Positions 8,753 to 18,455 of a stretch of DNA of 64,000 nt are shown one piece after another (the first letter of the stretch is position 1; every line of letters begins with the position of its first letter). The notes beneath the pieces were generated by a model. That model saw nothing but the letters and a program-made list of their open reading frames with translations. It made no database searches and was not told the DNA's origin. This stretch comes from Metasolibacillus fluoroglycofenilyticus (GTDB lineage: Bacteria; Bacillota; Bacilli; Bacillales_A; Planococcaceae), in NCBI RefSeq assembly GCF_003049645.1, contig NZ_PYWK01000002.1:124001-188000 (forward strand), read 5' to 3'. A program made the translations under genes and the position numbers.

Positions 8753-9021
8753 CTAAAATAAATTTAATGTATGCTTATTATATTTTTGATTATAAACATC
8801 TAACATCCCTTGGAATTTCATAACGAATTCAAAAACAGAGATGAAATCTGTGTTGCTAATGCTAACACTTTTATCTGCGGCTGTAGCGCCGAGATAATAG
8901 CCTAAAATTTGCGGATTAGTAAAGCGTACTGTCACACTATCGGCGGATGATTGTACACTTGAATTTCTGGACTAAAGTTAGCTGGGGCATAATTAATTGA
9001 ATCAAGATAAACAATCAACAT
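8753..9021 (-). pseudogene. Possible frameshifted small gene, unknown
   Basis: An ATG at 9021, overlapping the end of the ABC ATPase gene, opens MLIVYLDSINYAPANFSPEI and soon stops. A second frame continues SSADSVTVRFTNPQILGYY to a stop at 8753. Joined at about 8950 by a one-base shift they would give a protein of about 85 residues. No family was recognised. It may be a decayed gene of the exporter operon, or chance. Confidence 0.3.
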
Positions 9022-9676
9022 GGATTCCCCTCGCTGACAGTAAGTTTTGATAGTAATAATCCTTTCCTATTAATAGCACTCTGTCTGTAAATTGCTCTAT
9101 TTCACTCATATCGTGAGAAGTATAAATTATCGTAGTTCCTTGTGTTTTAGCAAGCAACTGCAAAAAACGCCCAATTTCTTGCTTCGAGCGCATATCAATA
9201 CCGACAGTTGGTTCATCTAATAGCAGTAGCTCTGGCTGATGAATAAGACTAATTGCTAAATTTAATTTGCGCTTCATTCCACCTGAAAGGCTAGAAACTG
9301 GCTCCTTCCATTGCACAAGCTGCATCTCTTCACAAATTTTTTTGCAAGCTTCAATACCGATATTTTTCCAGCTTAATTGCTCAAAATAGCGCATATTATC
9401 TTCAACTGAAAAATGCTCCCAAATTGCTAAATCCTGAGGAACAAAGCCAATCTTTTGCTTAATCTCTTGATAGTGCTGACGGTATGATAATCCGTTCCAA
9501 TATATTTCACCCGCATCTGGTCGCAGTAATGTGGATAAAATATGCAGTAATGTTGACTTTCCAGCACCATTCTCACCGACAAGCCCGACGATTTCCCCAC
9601 GTTCAATAGTTAATGAAATATTTTCTAAAACGCTTTTCTTTTTGTAACTCTTATTAATTGTTTGCACCTCAAGCAT
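9002..9676 (-). CDS. ABC transporter ATP-binding protein (ABC-2 exporter)
   Basis: This 224-residue ATPase has Walker A GENGAGKST, signature LSGGMKRKL, Walker B LLLLDEPTVGID and the His-loop YTSHD. The order and spacing fit the drug/lantibiotic exporter class (CcmA-like). Its start overlaps the end of the upstream permease gene by 8 bases, and the two permeases overlap each other, so the three form a complete heteromeric exporter. The substrate is unknown. Confidence 0.93.
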   Translation of the reverse strand: MLEVQTINKSYKKKSVLENISLTIERGEIVGLVGENGAGKSTLLHILSTLLRPDAGEIYWNGLSYRQHYQEIKQKIGFVPQDLAIWEHFSVEDNMRYFEQLSWKNIGIEACKKICEEMQLVQWKEPVSSLSGGMKRKLNLAISLIHQPELLLLDEPTVGIDMRSKQEIGRFLQLLAKTQGTTIIYTSHDMSEIEQFTDRVLLIGKDYYYQNLLSARGIHVDCLS

Positions 9677-10775
9677 CTTTTAACCTCCTAAACAAAAGAA
9701 GAGATATACTGCAAAAGGCTAATCCTAACAATGGCACTTCCTGCTTCAATAGAGCATAAAGAGGCTGTGTCGCACTGAGTAATTGATGGATTATGCCGCT
9801 ATCTCGAATCGGTACAATACCGCTGCTTGTTAAAGTAAATAGCAAAGTAAATAAAATTGATAAAATATAATAGGTTAATACATTTTTACATAAGTGTGCG
9901 AGAATAAAAACGTAACCATTTAACGTCAATCGGAACAATAAAAGTGCCATTATTGCCCAGGCGGATATTTCATAACTAAATAGTAAAAGTGCTAATAAAT
10001 CCATCATACAAAAAAAACTGAAATAAATTACAGATAAGAAAAAGACGTATTTTTTATAGGACTGTGCACTTAGTGACCAACGTAGCATTGACGGTTCCTT
10101 TCGCTCCTTCACTAGCCAATCAAATAAAAAGAAGGTTGACAATATGGTGAAGCTAGACCAAATAACCCAAGCTGATATAAACGGCGATTTCTCCATAACA
10201 TCTTGTTCCATCTGAAAAAAGGAAAAAGGAATGGAGATTAAATCGGTTCCATCTTGGCGAGCACTTACTTTCCCCTCAATTATTTGTTCATCAAATAAAT
10301 GCATTAAATCATTATCTTGCAATAGCTGCTCAACATCACGTACTACCTTTGAACGAAGTGCCTGCTCCATTACAATCGAGCTAACGATTTCCTTTGCCGC
10401 CTCATATGCATAAGAGCGATTCGAGGCATACGCTTCAACGATTTTTTTTCTACCTAATTTCATATTTTCCTCGTACTTGCCACGAATGACAAAAACACTA
10501 TCAAGCTCGTGCTGCTCTAAAAGACGTAGCATCTCAGACTTTTTCATAATGCGTACATCTAAATACTCTACTTGCTGTAAGTGCTCAACTACTTCCGCTG
10601 CATAAGTAGAATCATCCTCTAACGCAACACCTATCGGTATTTTGCTGTCATCTAAAAGAGAAAGCATCAAGTTGTAAATAACGATTGTCGCTATAAAGGG
10701 AAATAACAGCCATACGATTGTTGACTTCCATTCATATTTTAATTGCAATATTCGCAAATAAATAGCTCTTTTCAT
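9669..10775 (-). CDS. ABC-2 type permease, second subunit
   Basis: This 368-residue membrane protein has one N-terminal membrane helix (about 18-40), a large extracytoplasmic segment of about 170 residues and a C-terminal bundle of about five helices, the layout of ABC2_membrane_3 permeases. It is similar in plan to the neighbouring 407-residue permease, suggesting a heterodimer. It overlaps both neighbours by a few bases. Confidence 0.88.
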   Translation of the reverse strand: MKRAIYLRILQLKYEWKSTIVWLLFPFIATIVIYNLMLSLLDDSKIPIGVALEDDSTYAAEVVEHLQQVEYLDVRIMKKSEMLRLLEQHELDSVFVIRGKYEENMKLGRKKIVEAYASNRSYAYEAAKEIVSSIVMEQALRSKVVRDVEQLLQDNDLMHLFDEQIIEGKVSARQDGTDLISIPFSFFQMEQDVMEKSPFISAWVIWSSFTILSTFFLFDWLVKERKEPSMLRWSLSAQSYKKYVFFLSVIYFSFFCMMDLLALLLFSYEISAWAIMALLLFRLTLNGYVFILAHLCKNVLTYYILSILFTLLFTLTSSGIVPIRDSGIIHQLLSATQPLYALLKQEVPLLGLAFCSISLLLFRRLKDA

Positions 10776-11995
10776 CGTTGTCTCCTCTCCAGAAGCCGTG
10801 CCAGTAGATGATAAAGTATGGCACTCACAGCCGCAAAAATAGCTAGACTACTATAGTTCGCATAGTTGCGATTTTCAAGTGCAATATCAATCATCCATGA
10901 AAAAGCTTCATAAGGAAATGTATATGTAATAAAGTGCTGTAGTGCGTATGGAAAATAAATAATCGGCAACACGGCTCCACTTATCAGAATAACAAACACT
11001 ACTAAAGCAATTTGAAGCATAAGCCTCGCTTTAGCATCATGACAAATAAGCTCTACAAGCCCTAATAAATAAGTAAAGCAAATACAATAAAATAACACGA
11101 ACAATAAAAGCCGCATATAATCAAGCGGATAAAGCGCTAGCTCCAGCCAGTAATTTGCCACGCTATAAAGCACAATTAAAAATACTAGCGAGCCGACTAT
11201 TGCAACAATCCCCTTAGCAATAAAACCTTGTGCAACCGTCACACCAAACATTTGTAAACGCTTCTGAATACTAAGCGTTTCCTCTTTCATTAAAAGCATA
11301 TGAAAGCCCACTAGCCAAACTGTTAGACAAATGAATAATGTTGAAATTGTGTAATAATAAACAGGCTTACTTGTGGCAATGTTATTGATTGTATTTTGAA
11401 CAAGTAAATTATTTTTTCCTAATGTAAAAATAGCGTATTCAATAAATATTTCTTCTTGTAACTGCCTATATTTCTCTTTGCTTATCGACGTTTCTTGCGC
11501 ATATTCATATACCGTCAAAATACTCGCTTGGGCTGATTCTATATAAGAAGACATACTGTGAAGCAAGTTTTTAATCATCGCATTTTCTATCGGCTTGTTT
11601 GGATTACCAACAAGCGGTAAAGCAATTGGATTCCCCGCATATAAATCATTTGTTAAACCTGTGGGAAATTGCACATAGCTTGTTATTCGTCGCTCTTTCA
11701 TTGCTTGCTGCGCTTCCTTCTCAGACATGCGCTCTATCTCAATATAGTCATTGCCTTTGAGCGCCATCACAAGCAATTGTGTTAACACCTTCGTTTCTTC
11801 AGTGCGGTCATTGTCAACAATCGCTAGTGTAGATTTCTGTTGTTCACTAGGCATCATGAATTGTAATATGAGTAGAATAATTAAAGAAATCATGCAAATC
11901 GGCATGATAAAAAGAAGAAGAAGTGAGGACCACTTCTTCTTTAAATAACGTACATTTTGCGTTGTAAAAAAGAATATATTTTTCAGTACTTTCAT
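10772..11995 (-). CDS. ABC-2 type permease, first subunit
   Basis: This 407-residue permease has an N-terminal membrane helix (about 24-48), an extracytoplasmic region (about 50-215) and five or six C-terminal helices. The extracytoplasmic part starts LAIVDNDRTEETKVL, as usual in ABC-2 exporters of the YhaP/YhgE type. It is the first transporter gene after the Asp/Tyr-tail membrane protein at 12038-13573, separated by 42 bases, so that protein may belong to the same operon. Confidence 0.88.
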   Translation of the reverse strand: MKVLKNIFFFTTQNVRYLKKKWSSLLLLFIMPICMISLIILLILQFMMPSEQQKSTLAIVDNDRTEETKVLTQLLVMALKGNDYIEIERMSEKEAQQAMKERRITSYVQFPTGLTNDLYAGNPIALPLVGNPNKPIENAMIKNLLHSMSSYIESAQASILTVYEYAQETSISKEKYRQLQEEIFIEYAIFTLGKNNLLVQNTINNIATSKPVYYYTISTLFICLTVWLVGFHMLLMKEETLSIQKRLQMFGVTVAQGFIAKGIVAIVGSLVFLIVLYSVANYWLELALYPLDYMRLLLFVLFYCICFTYLLGLVELICHDAKARLMLQIALVVFVILISGAVLPIIYFPYALQHFITYTFPYEAFSWMIDIALENRNYANYSSLAIFAAVSAILYHLLARLLERRQR

Positions 11996-12037
11996 GTAAT
12001 ATACCCCTTACTCGCCTAGCGCAAATAATCTATCTCT

Positions 12038-13573
12038 TTAATAATCATCTTGATTTTCTTCATAGTCTTCATCAAACTCGAAGTCATAATCTTCCCCGTA
12101 ATATTCATCAAAATCGAAATCTTCATCATAGTAGTAATCATCATAATAATAGTCATCATAGAAGTAATCATTAAAGCCTGTTTCTTCCATAAAGTTTTCT
12201 GCCCAAACTAAAGCATTTTCAAGAACTGTAGCCATATAATCAGAAAGCTCTTCCTCTGATAAATTACTTACATCCTTTATTTTAGCTGGTAATTCGATAG
12301 CCTTTACTTTTTTACTGTCCTGCTCAATTGTTATAGCTATTTTACCAAGACCAGCCATTTCAATGTAGATTGTATGCTCCCCATTTACGCTATCTGCCCT
12401 ATACTCCGATGTACCATCCCAATTTAACGTAACTGACTCGCCTGCACCTTCAAAAATAAATTTACGTTCGAAGTTGTGCTGATTTTTTTCCTTATTTTCC
12501 TCTGACTCATAAACAATTTTCACATCTTCTAAAGCTAGTTGAACACGGTCAGATGCTTTATCACTTTTTTGGAATTTCCCATCAATGGAAACCTGCTCTT
12601 CAGCACCTTTCAATTGATAGTCAAATGTAAACTCATTACCAAATGTTTGCTTTCCAGTAATGACAAAATCATCTGTTTCTTTAAATTTCAATTCTCGTTC
12701 AATAATTTTACCCTTTTCAACCCAAATTGTTGAAACAAAGCCGAACTCGATTTCACCCAATCCATCAATCAATTGCTTTTTCATTTCTGTAACGGTTTCA
12801 TCATCACAAACACCTTGTGTTGCCATAACTTGCTTTAAAATTGTCTCAAGTTCAGGGTCTGTTTCTAGCTTTTTTGCAATGGCTTCCATCACTTTTTTCA
12901 CATCTTGCTTTGATAAATCCATAACAATTTTATTTTTCTCTTTTGTAAAAGCTTCTTCCGGTAACTCTTTGAAAATAGTAGTAGCTAAGTTTTTCTTAAT
13001 ATATTCTTGTTGCTCCTTCGTCATAATTTCTGTTTCAAATAAAACATCTTGCCCACAGCTTAGTTCGCCATCGGCTAGTTCATTTAACTTTTCTGCTGAA
13101 ACAGATATTGCCTCTGTTAAAAACGGTGCATTGAATACATATTCCTCCTGTGTCGCGAACAATTCAAAATTATCTACTTTGACATCTGCAATCTCCCCAC
13201 CTAAACCGAATGCAAACTTTTTATTTTTCACATCTGATGTTGCCGAAATATTAATTGCTGAAGAGTTAATAATATCGAATATTGGACTTTCCTCATAATC
13301 ACTTTGAATTTCACCAGTAATTTTTAGGTCATTTTGGATAACAGCCGTTTTTGCTAATTCGGACCATTTCAATTCTTCTTTATACTTATCTTCAAAGAAA
13401 GCAACCATTTCACTAGCAGTTTCAGATTCAGCAGCAAGATATGCGGCTTTCGGAGATTTCATAAATAACGCTCCTGCACCAACCCCTCCTGCTAAAACAA
13501 GTGCTGCTACACCTCCGCCGATTAGCCATTTCTTTTTTGAACCACTCGCTACTTTTTGTTCTTGCACTTCCAT
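12038..13573 (-). CDS. Single-pass membrane protein with Asp/Tyr-rich C-terminal tail (possibly DUF6583-like)
   Basis: This 511-residue protein has a short basic cytoplasmic N-terminus, a glycine-rich membrane helix at about 16-38 (WLIGGGVAALVLAGG), an extracellular region of beta-rich character and a final segment of about 45 residues made almost only of Asp, Glu, Tyr and Phe (DDYYYDDYYYDEDFDFDE). I do not recognise a catalytic motif. The body resembles what is annotated as DUF6583 in Bacillales, from memory only. It precedes the ABC-2 exporter genes on the same strand and may be part of that operon, perhaps as a substrate-binding or sensing part. The tail may bind cations or cell-wall polymers; this is inference. 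Confidence 0.65.
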   Translation of the reverse strand: MEVQEQKVASGSKKKWLIGGGVAALVLAGGVGAGALFMKSPKAAYLAAESETASEMVAFFEDKYKEELKWSELAKTAVIQNDLKITGEIQSDYEESPIFDIINSSAINISATSDVKNKKFAFGLGGEIADVKVDNFELFATQEEYVFNAPFLTEAISVSAEKLNELADGELSCGQDVLFETEIMTKEQQEYIKKNLATTIFKELPEEAFTKEKNKIVMDLSKQDVKKVMEAIAKKLETDPELETILKQVMATQGVCDDETVTEMKKQLIDGLGEIEFGFVSTIWVEKGKIIERELKFKETDDFVITGKQTFGNEFTFDYQLKGAEEQVSIDGKFQKSDKASDRVQLALEDVKIVYESEENKEKNQHNFERKFIFEGAGESVTLNWDGTSEYRADSVNGEHTIYIEMAGLGKIAITIEQDSKKVKAIELPAKIKDVSNLSEEELSDYMATVLENALVWAENFMEETGFNDYFYDDYYYDDYYYDEDFDFDEYYGEDYDFEFDEDYEENQDDY

Positions 13574-14056
13574 ACATTCTCACCTTTCTCTGTATTAATA
13601 CGCCTCGACTAACTCTAATCCAGATTTCTCCAAGTTCATGCAAAAAAACGCCATAAAGCTTATGACTTCCACGAAAGGCTTCGGATTAACTTGAACTGAA
13701 TTTCCCTCTATTAGCGAGTATTAAAATAATGCATTCTGAATCAGACAAGTATGTACTGTATTTTTTGTCGAAATATTTCTAATTTCTATGTCAAAAGTTA
13801 TGTCTGAAAAACAGAATAGTTCTAGTATACAAAAAATGGCGTAAAAATTATAGCAAAATTTGTTTATTTATCATACATTAGGTCCATATGTATATAAAAG
13901 GCTAAAAACAGAACTAAACTATAAGACCTATTTTTAGCTCTACCTTTGTATTTAATTGTATTTTAATAAGGGCTTAAGATATTAAAACCTTCAAATACTA
14001 GCTATAAAATTCTTTTTAAATTTTTCTCAATTATTATCTAGGTATATAGAAGCAGT
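13574..14056. other. Intergenic stretch without a supported gene
   Basis: AT-rich DNA between the Asp/Tyr-tail gene and the family B repeat upstream of kynA. I see no ORF with a ribosome binding site and no RNA motif. It probably holds the promoter of the 13573 gene. Confidence 0.5.
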
Positions 14057-14194
14057 TTATCACGCATTAACAGGCAGTAGGGCTTCCACTTCAAGACTTA
14101 AGTGAAAATGATACTGCCCGTAAAAGCCCGATTGGTTTAACTAACAATCAGTGGGGATGAGAAAAACCTCCACTGATTGAAGTTTCACTTTATT
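14057..14194 (+). repeat. Family B structured repeat, copy 2
   Basis: Borders are TTATCACGCATTAACAGGCAG on the left (degenerate relative to TTATCCCGCATTAACGGGCA) and GATTGAAGTTTCACTTTAT on the right. Internal stems include AATCAGTGG with CCACTGATT and TACTGCCCGTAAAAGCCCG shared with other copies. It lies just downstream of kynA. Confidence 0.65.
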
Positions 14195-14232
14195 TAATCA
14201 AGCTAATTTTTACGTAACTAAACTTACTCCTA

Positions 14233-15075
14233 TCAAAGCTCTGTGCGTAGCTGCCATAGCTCTGGGAAGAAATATTGGTCTAACACTTTTTTCAAATAGC
14301 TAACACCACCTGAGCCACCTGTTCCCATTTTAAAGCCAATAATGCGCTCAACCGTTTTCATATGGCGGAAACGCCACTGCTGGAATAAGTCCTCAATGTC
14401 GACAAGCTCCTCAGCAAGCTCATATAAATCAAAATATTTCTCAGGCTCGCGATAAACAGCCTTCCATGCCTCTTTCACACTGTCATTTGCCTCATACTTT
14501 GCTGTTACATCGCGTGATAATACTTCCTCATCAATGGTAAATCCGCGCTTTGCCAGCGTGCGAATCGCTTCATCATATAGGCTAGGCGCATTATAAGCTT
14601 CTTGAAGCATTGCTAATATTTTTTCATCATGTGCATAAATTTGCAAAATATGCGGTGTTTTATAGCCAAAATAAAACTCTAGTAAACGATTTTGATAGGA
14701 TTGAAAACCTGATGAATTCCCGAGTTGGTCTCGGAAATTTAAGTAATCAGCAGGCGTTAATGTTGCAAGCACATCCCATACGTTTTTTAGCTGGTTTTGC
14801 ACTTGTGAAACACGCGCTAGCTTTTTAAATGATTCAGGTAAGCGCCCATTATGAATATCAAGCGTTGCCGATTTGACTTCATGTAAAATTTGCTTCATCC
14901 AAAGCTCACTGACATGATGGACAACGATAAAAAGCATTTCATCATGCTCATCTGTTAGCGGCTTTTGACAAGCTAAAACCTCGTTTAAATGTAAATAATC
15001 TGTATAGGTCATACGGTCTTTGAAATCCGTAACGATTTTTTTCTCATCTTCAAATGGCTTGTAATTGTTCGACAT
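14233..15075 (-). CDS. kynA: Tryptophan 2,3-dioxygenase
   Basis: This 280-residue haem enzyme opens the indole ring of tryptophan to N-formylkynurenine. It shows the family segments [26 protein letters not shown] and the C-terminal [22 protein letters not shown]. The length matches bacterial homologues. It is the last gene of kynU-kynB-kynA, overlapping kynB by one base. Confidence 0.97.
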   Translation of the reverse strand: MSNNYKPFEDEKKIVTDFKDRMTYTDYLHLNEVLACQKPLTDEHDEMLFIVVHHVSELWMKQILHEVKSATLDIHNGRLPESFKKLARVSQVQNQLKNVWDVLATLTPADYLNFRDQLGNSSGFQSYQNRLLEFYFGYKTPHILQIYAHDEKILAMLQEAYNAPSLYDEAIRTLAKRGFTIDEEVLSRDVTAKYEANDSVKEAWKAVYREPEKYFDLYELAEELVDIEDLFQQWRFRHMKTVERIIGFKMGTGGSGGVSYLKKVLDQYFFPELWQLRTEL

Positions 15076-15698
15076 TATTGCTCCTCCTCTTTGATGACTG
15101 CTCTTACAGGACTACCATCTGCTCCTTCTATTAATAGAGGTAAAATAATCATCTCATAGCGCCCTGCTTTGATATGCTCAAGCAATAAGTTTTCTACTAT
15201 ATAAATATCACTTTCTACTAGCGCATGATGTATTGGTAGCTCCTTTGAAGTTACTTTATCAACCGATGGCACATCCACTCCAATTAAATTAATGCCGCTT
15301 TCTTTTAAATACGCTACAGTTTCTATTGTTAGTGTAGGTACTTCCTGAGGAAAAATATGTGCGTTAGCTAGCGTTTTTGTTTTAAAAAATACAGCATTTA
15401 CTCCTGTAATTTTCCCTGCAACATGCGACATTTCAATAAATTCACTATCCAAGCATTCCACAACGACCACTTTTCCGATACAGCGCTCTAAATCAAGCTG
15501 CTCAAATGTCTGTCCATTGTTATCAAAATGAAATGGTGCGTCCATATGCGTGCCTGAGTGAAGGCTCATCTGTAGCATACCGACATTGACAGAGCCTGTT
15601 TGCTCCTTTGTTGCAACCGTTTCATAGATGAATTTTGTATCGCCTGCCCATGTCGCGATATTTTTGTTCAACGGCTGTGTTATATCAATCCACCCCAT
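15075..15698 (-). CDS. kynB: Kynurenine formamidase
   Basis: This 207-residue cyclase-family metal hydrolase converts N-formylkynurenine to kynurenine. The metal-binding [12 protein letters not shown] motif is clear and the length is normal. It overlaps kynU and kynA by one base each, consistent with translational coupling in the operon. Confidence 0.96.
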   Translation of the reverse strand: MGWIDITQPLNKNIATWAGDTKFIYETVATKEQTGSVNVGMLQMSLHSGTHMDAPFHFDNNGQTFEQLDLERCIGKVVVVECLDSEFIEMSHVAGKITGVNAVFFKTKTLANAHIFPQEVPTLTIETVAYLKESGINLIGVDVPSVDKVTSKELPIHHALVESDIYIVENLLLEHIKAGRYEMIILPLLIEGADGSPVRAVIKEEEQ

Positions 15699-16969
15699 TA
15701 CGCTACAATCTCTCTTTCATTCGTAAATTTCTCATATGCTTTCGTTTCCATAATATCCTTTAAAATTTCAAAACATTTATACACTTCTTCAAATGTGTTA
15801 TACATTGCAACTGCCGCTAAGCGAATCCCCTGTGGTGCACGGAAATCAGGAATAACACCGCGCTCCTTCAATGCCTTGCAAATGCGTGCGGCATCTGGAT
15901 GCTCTAGATAAATATGACCACCACGCCTTTCATGCTCTACTGGGCTACACACTTTAAAGCTATATTCACCAAGCATATCCTCCACGCATTGCAGCATGTA
16001 ATCTGATAATGCCAACGAACGCTTTCGCACATTATCAATGCCCATTTCATTAAACAACCCAAGCGCTCCTAACAATGGCGCCATACTCAACACATTTGGT
16101 GTTCCTACCTGAAAGCCCCCAGCCTCAAATGCTGGCTCAAATGTATGACTCATCGTAAATTGCTTTTCTTTATTTGAGCCAAACCAGCCAGCTAAGCCCG
16201 GTGCTGTCCCAAAATGCTTCTCATGCACAAAAAGAGCCCCTGTACTACCCGGTCCGCCATTCAAATGCTTATACGTGCACCAAAAAGCAAAATCCACATT
16301 CCAGTCATGTAAATGATGTACAACTGAGCCAACTGAATGACATAAATCAAAGCCAATTATAATACCACGTTCATGTGCTGCCTTCGTTAATTGCTCCATA
16401 TTTAAAATTTGCCCACTGCGATAAAGCACACCCGATAAAACAATTAATGCTACTTCATCTGTCATTGCCGCAATAATATCTTCTTCATCTAGCATTTGCC
16501 CATCTCGTGATGCCACGCAAATTAAATGTGACTCATCATAACCCTTTAATGCTAGTTGTGATTTTAAAGCATAAATATCAGAGGGGAAATTTAATTCATC
16601 CGCTAAAATCTTCGTTCTCTTTCCCTCTGGCTTGTAAAATGTTGCAACGAGCTGATGTAAATTGCTCGTTGTCGAGCCAGTGACAACTACCTCTTCCTTT
16701 TGTGCGCCTACAATTTGTGCCATTTGTGCACCAAGCTTCTCGGCAAGGAAAAACCAAGCATGCTCGCCCTTTGTCCAACCATCAATACCGTATTCTTTCC
16801 ATGAATTCATCAAGCTGTGTAACGTCTTTTCTGCGCGCTTTGACATCAGCCCTAATGAATTGCCATCGAAATAAATACGCCCCTCTTGCATATAAAACTC
16901 CTCCCGCATTGAGGCAATTTCATATGTTTCATCTAAGCGTTTGGCATATGCCCATGTGTTTGCTGTCAT
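15698..16969 (-). CDS. kynU: Kynureninase
   Basis: This 423-residue PLP enzyme cleaves kynurenine to anthranilate and alanine. The PLP lysine lies in [17 protein letters not shown], and the start region ([12 protein letters not shown]) is typical. It leads the kynUBA operon, giving a complete path from tryptophan to anthranilate. A GAGGGG ribosome binding site precedes the ATG at 16969. No regulator gene adjoins it. Confidence 0.97.
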   Translation of the reverse strand: MTANTWAYAKRLDETYEIASMREEFYMQEGRIYFDGNSLGLMSKRAEKTLHSLMNSWKEYGIDGWTKGEHAWFFLAEKLGAQMAQIVGAQKEEVVVTGSTTSNLHQLVATFYKPEGKRTKILADELNFPSDIYALKSQLALKGYDESHLICVASRDGQMLDEEDIIAAMTDEVALIVLSGVLYRSGQILNMEQLTKAAHERGIIIGFDLCHSVGSVVHHLHDWNVDFAFWCTYKHLNGGPGSTGALFVHEKHFGTAPGLAGWFGSNKEKQFTMSHTFEPAFEAGGFQVGTPNVLSMAPLLGALGLFNEMGIDNVRKRSLALSDYMLQCVEDMLGEYSFKVCSPVEHERRGGHIYLEHPDAARICKALKERGVIPDFRAPQGIRLAAVAMYNTFEEVYKCFEILKDIMETKAYEKFTNEREIVA

Positions 16970-17042
16970 GCGTCAGCCACCCCTCTTCTTATTTTTAACA
17001 CTCAAATTGATAGTAACATTCATAAGGATATGAGAAAACCTT

Positions 17043-17177
17043 TATATTGAGCTATTAAATAGCCTTAATATTATGACAGGAAAAGAGAATGGAAATTTTG
17101 AGCCAAAAGTTCCATTAACTCGTGGACAAACGGCAAAAATACTAAAAAGAACGCTACAAATTGCAAATATGATGTAA
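17043..17177 (+). pseudogene. C-terminal relic of an SLH-domain surface protein
   Basis: The frame reads YIELLNSLNIMTGKENGNFE, then PKVPLTRGQTAKILKRTL and ends NMM before TAA. It nearly matches the last 44 residues of the 1327-residue SLH protein (ELLNSLDIMTGK, TRDQTAKILKRTL), and the DNA is alike too (ATTATGACAGG). Similarity begins abruptly at 17043, just upstream of kynU, and no start codon precedes it. It is followed by a terminator. It looks like the tail of a deleted or recombined paralogue. Confidence 0.8.
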
Positions 17178-17195
17178 TATTTTAAATTTAAAGGA

Positions 17196-17241
17196 GGCCA
17201 TCTGAAACATTTATTATTTCAGATGGTCTTTTCTCTTTTTC
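17196..17241 (+). terminator. Rho-independent terminator after the SLH relic
   Basis: GGCCATCTGAAA pairs with TTTCAGATGGTC (one G-T pair) around a 9-base loop, followed by TTTTCTCTTTTT. It still terminates the relic and isolates the riboswitch locus. Confidence 0.85.
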
Positions 17242-17305
17242 TAACTATTTCGAAAACCAGAGAATTATGCTACACTTACCAATAAGTGAATAGTAACTGC
17301 AGAAT

Positions 17306-17475
17306 AAAGGTGCTCAATTTATGAGCTTAATAGGGAATTCGGTGCAAAACCGAAGCTGTTTCCGCAACTGTAAGTGTAGATGACTACAGAGTATACCACT
17401 GTCCAACGAGGAAAAATGCCTCTAGTAGATGGGAAGGTTCTGAACTAGGATACACGAGCCAGGAGACCTGCCTTT
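17306..17475 (+). ncRNA. Cobalamin riboswitch 1
   Basis: The conserved elements of the cobalamin aptamer are in order: a P2-P3 region with AGGGAATTCGGTGCAAAACC, the CCGCAACTGTAAGTG block, CCACTGTCC, ATGGGAAGGTTC, and the B12 box GAGCCAGGAGACCTGCC at about 17456-17472. It precedes the seven-gene surface protein/ECF operon, with a strong terminator at 17565-17602, so it should stop transcription when adenosyl- or methylcobalamin is bound. Boundaries are approximate. Confidence 0.95.
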
Positions 17476-17564
17476 ATTTCATCGTATTAACTCTCTTCGG
17501 AAGCTAGGAGAACTTACGGCAAATAGACGGACAGGCACACTATGCCTATTTTCTGTTTTCCATG

Positions 17565-17602
17565 AGATGCTTCCCCTTTTTGGAGGAGCATCTTTTTATT
17601 TT
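17565..17602 (+). terminator. Riboswitch-controlled intrinsic terminator
   Basis: AGATGCTTCCCC pairs with GGAGGAGCATCT (one mismatch, one G-T pair) and is followed by TTTTATTTTT. It lies between the aptamer and the first gene, as the expression platform of the riboswitch. The RNA between 17475 and 17564 could hold the antiterminator. Confidence 0.88.
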
Positions 17603-17651
17603 TGAGTTAACTGCAAAACATTCACGAAATAAAAAATAGGAGGTTTTGTAA

Positions 17652-18377
17652 ATGGTTCAATTCAAAAAATGGTGGCATCTAGCGTTTGCCCTGCTTTTGG
17701 CAGTTTCGCTCGTATCACCAGCAGCAAGTGCGGCGGTATTACAGCCGGTAAATGAGGTACAACGAGCAACAGTGTCAAATGTTTCCTTATCTGTTGATGG
17801 ATTATATGGCACACCTATTGTTACTTCCACAACTCAAGATGTTACTGCTAGTACAACTGCATTATCATTTTTAGAGCAAGTATTAACAGCTCAAAACAAG
17901 TCTTATGTCGTAACAGTTCACCCTACTTTTGGTCCATATCTTGAGTCAATCGAAGGACTAGCAGCTGGTAGCCTAGGTGGCTGGGATGGCTGGGTATATA
18001 CAGTAAATGGTAACAGTCCCACTGTTGGATTAGACGCTTATGTATTATCTGCTAATGATGTAGTTCGTGTGTATTACACAACTTGGGCTCAATTAAAGAC
18101 TACAAATACAGTTGCTGTCGATGATATAAATCCATCTGTTACAGTAAATTTAACTGGTGATTTATTTAATACTGTGGCGGCTTCTAATTTAGCAAATTGG
18201 ACAATTAATACAGGTACAACTGCATTAACAGCGCAGTCGATTACTGTGAATACAAATCAACAAGCTGTCATTACATTTGCAGGTCAAGCAAATGCAGGCA
18301 CTATTATCATTACGGCCTCTGCTAGTGCATTACTTGGCGGTTTAGCAAGTGATCCTCTTGAAATCGAAGTACAATAG
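17652..18377 (+). CDS. Secreted DUF4430 (transcobalamin beta-domain-like) protein
   Basis: This 241-residue protein has a signal peptide with cleavage expected after ASA at about residue 27. Residues about 65-155 are a DUF4430 domain, the fold of the C-terminal (beta) domain of transcobalamin and intrinsic factor, with GGWDGWVYTVNG and YVLSANDVVRVYYTTW. A second beta-rich domain (about 160-241) is unrecognised. There is no SLH, LPXTG or lipobox, so it is probably released or loosely held. It is the first gene after the cobalamin riboswitch, with AGGAGG 9 bases before the ATG. I infer that it binds corrinoid outside the cell. Confidence 0.85.
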   Translation: MVQFKKWWHLAFALLLAVSLVSPAASAAVLQPVNEVQRATVSNVSLSVDGLYGTPIVTSTTQDVTASTTALSFLEQVLTAQNKSYVVTVHPTFGPYLESIEGLAAGSLGGWDGWVYTVNGNSPTVGLDAYVLSANDVVRVYYTTWAQLKTTNTVAVDDINPSVTVNLTGDLFNTVAASNLANWTINTGTTALTAQSITVNTNQQAVITFAGQANAGTIIITASASALLGGLASDPLEIEVQ

Positions 18378-18389
18378 CTAAGTCAACTA

Positions 18390-18430
18390 ATACTGACAAG
18401 GTGATACACTCTTTCCTTGTCAGTATTTAA
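18390..18430 (+). terminator. Intra-operon hairpin after the first gene
   Basis: ATACTGACAAGG pairs perfectly with CCTTGTCAGTAT (12 bp) around a 13-base loop, followed by a short TTTAA. It may cause partial termination or protect the 3' end, giving more of the secreted protein than of the downstream proteins. Confidence 0.6.
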
Positions 18431-18455
18431 CTATTTATAAAGGTGTGATTTTGAA

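Noticed and set aside
12660..13298. Long plus-strand ORF of 212 codons
   Set aside because: It is antisense to the Asp/Tyr-tail membrane protein gene, is rich in Ser/Phe/Ile as expected of a shadow frame, and has no ribosome binding site.
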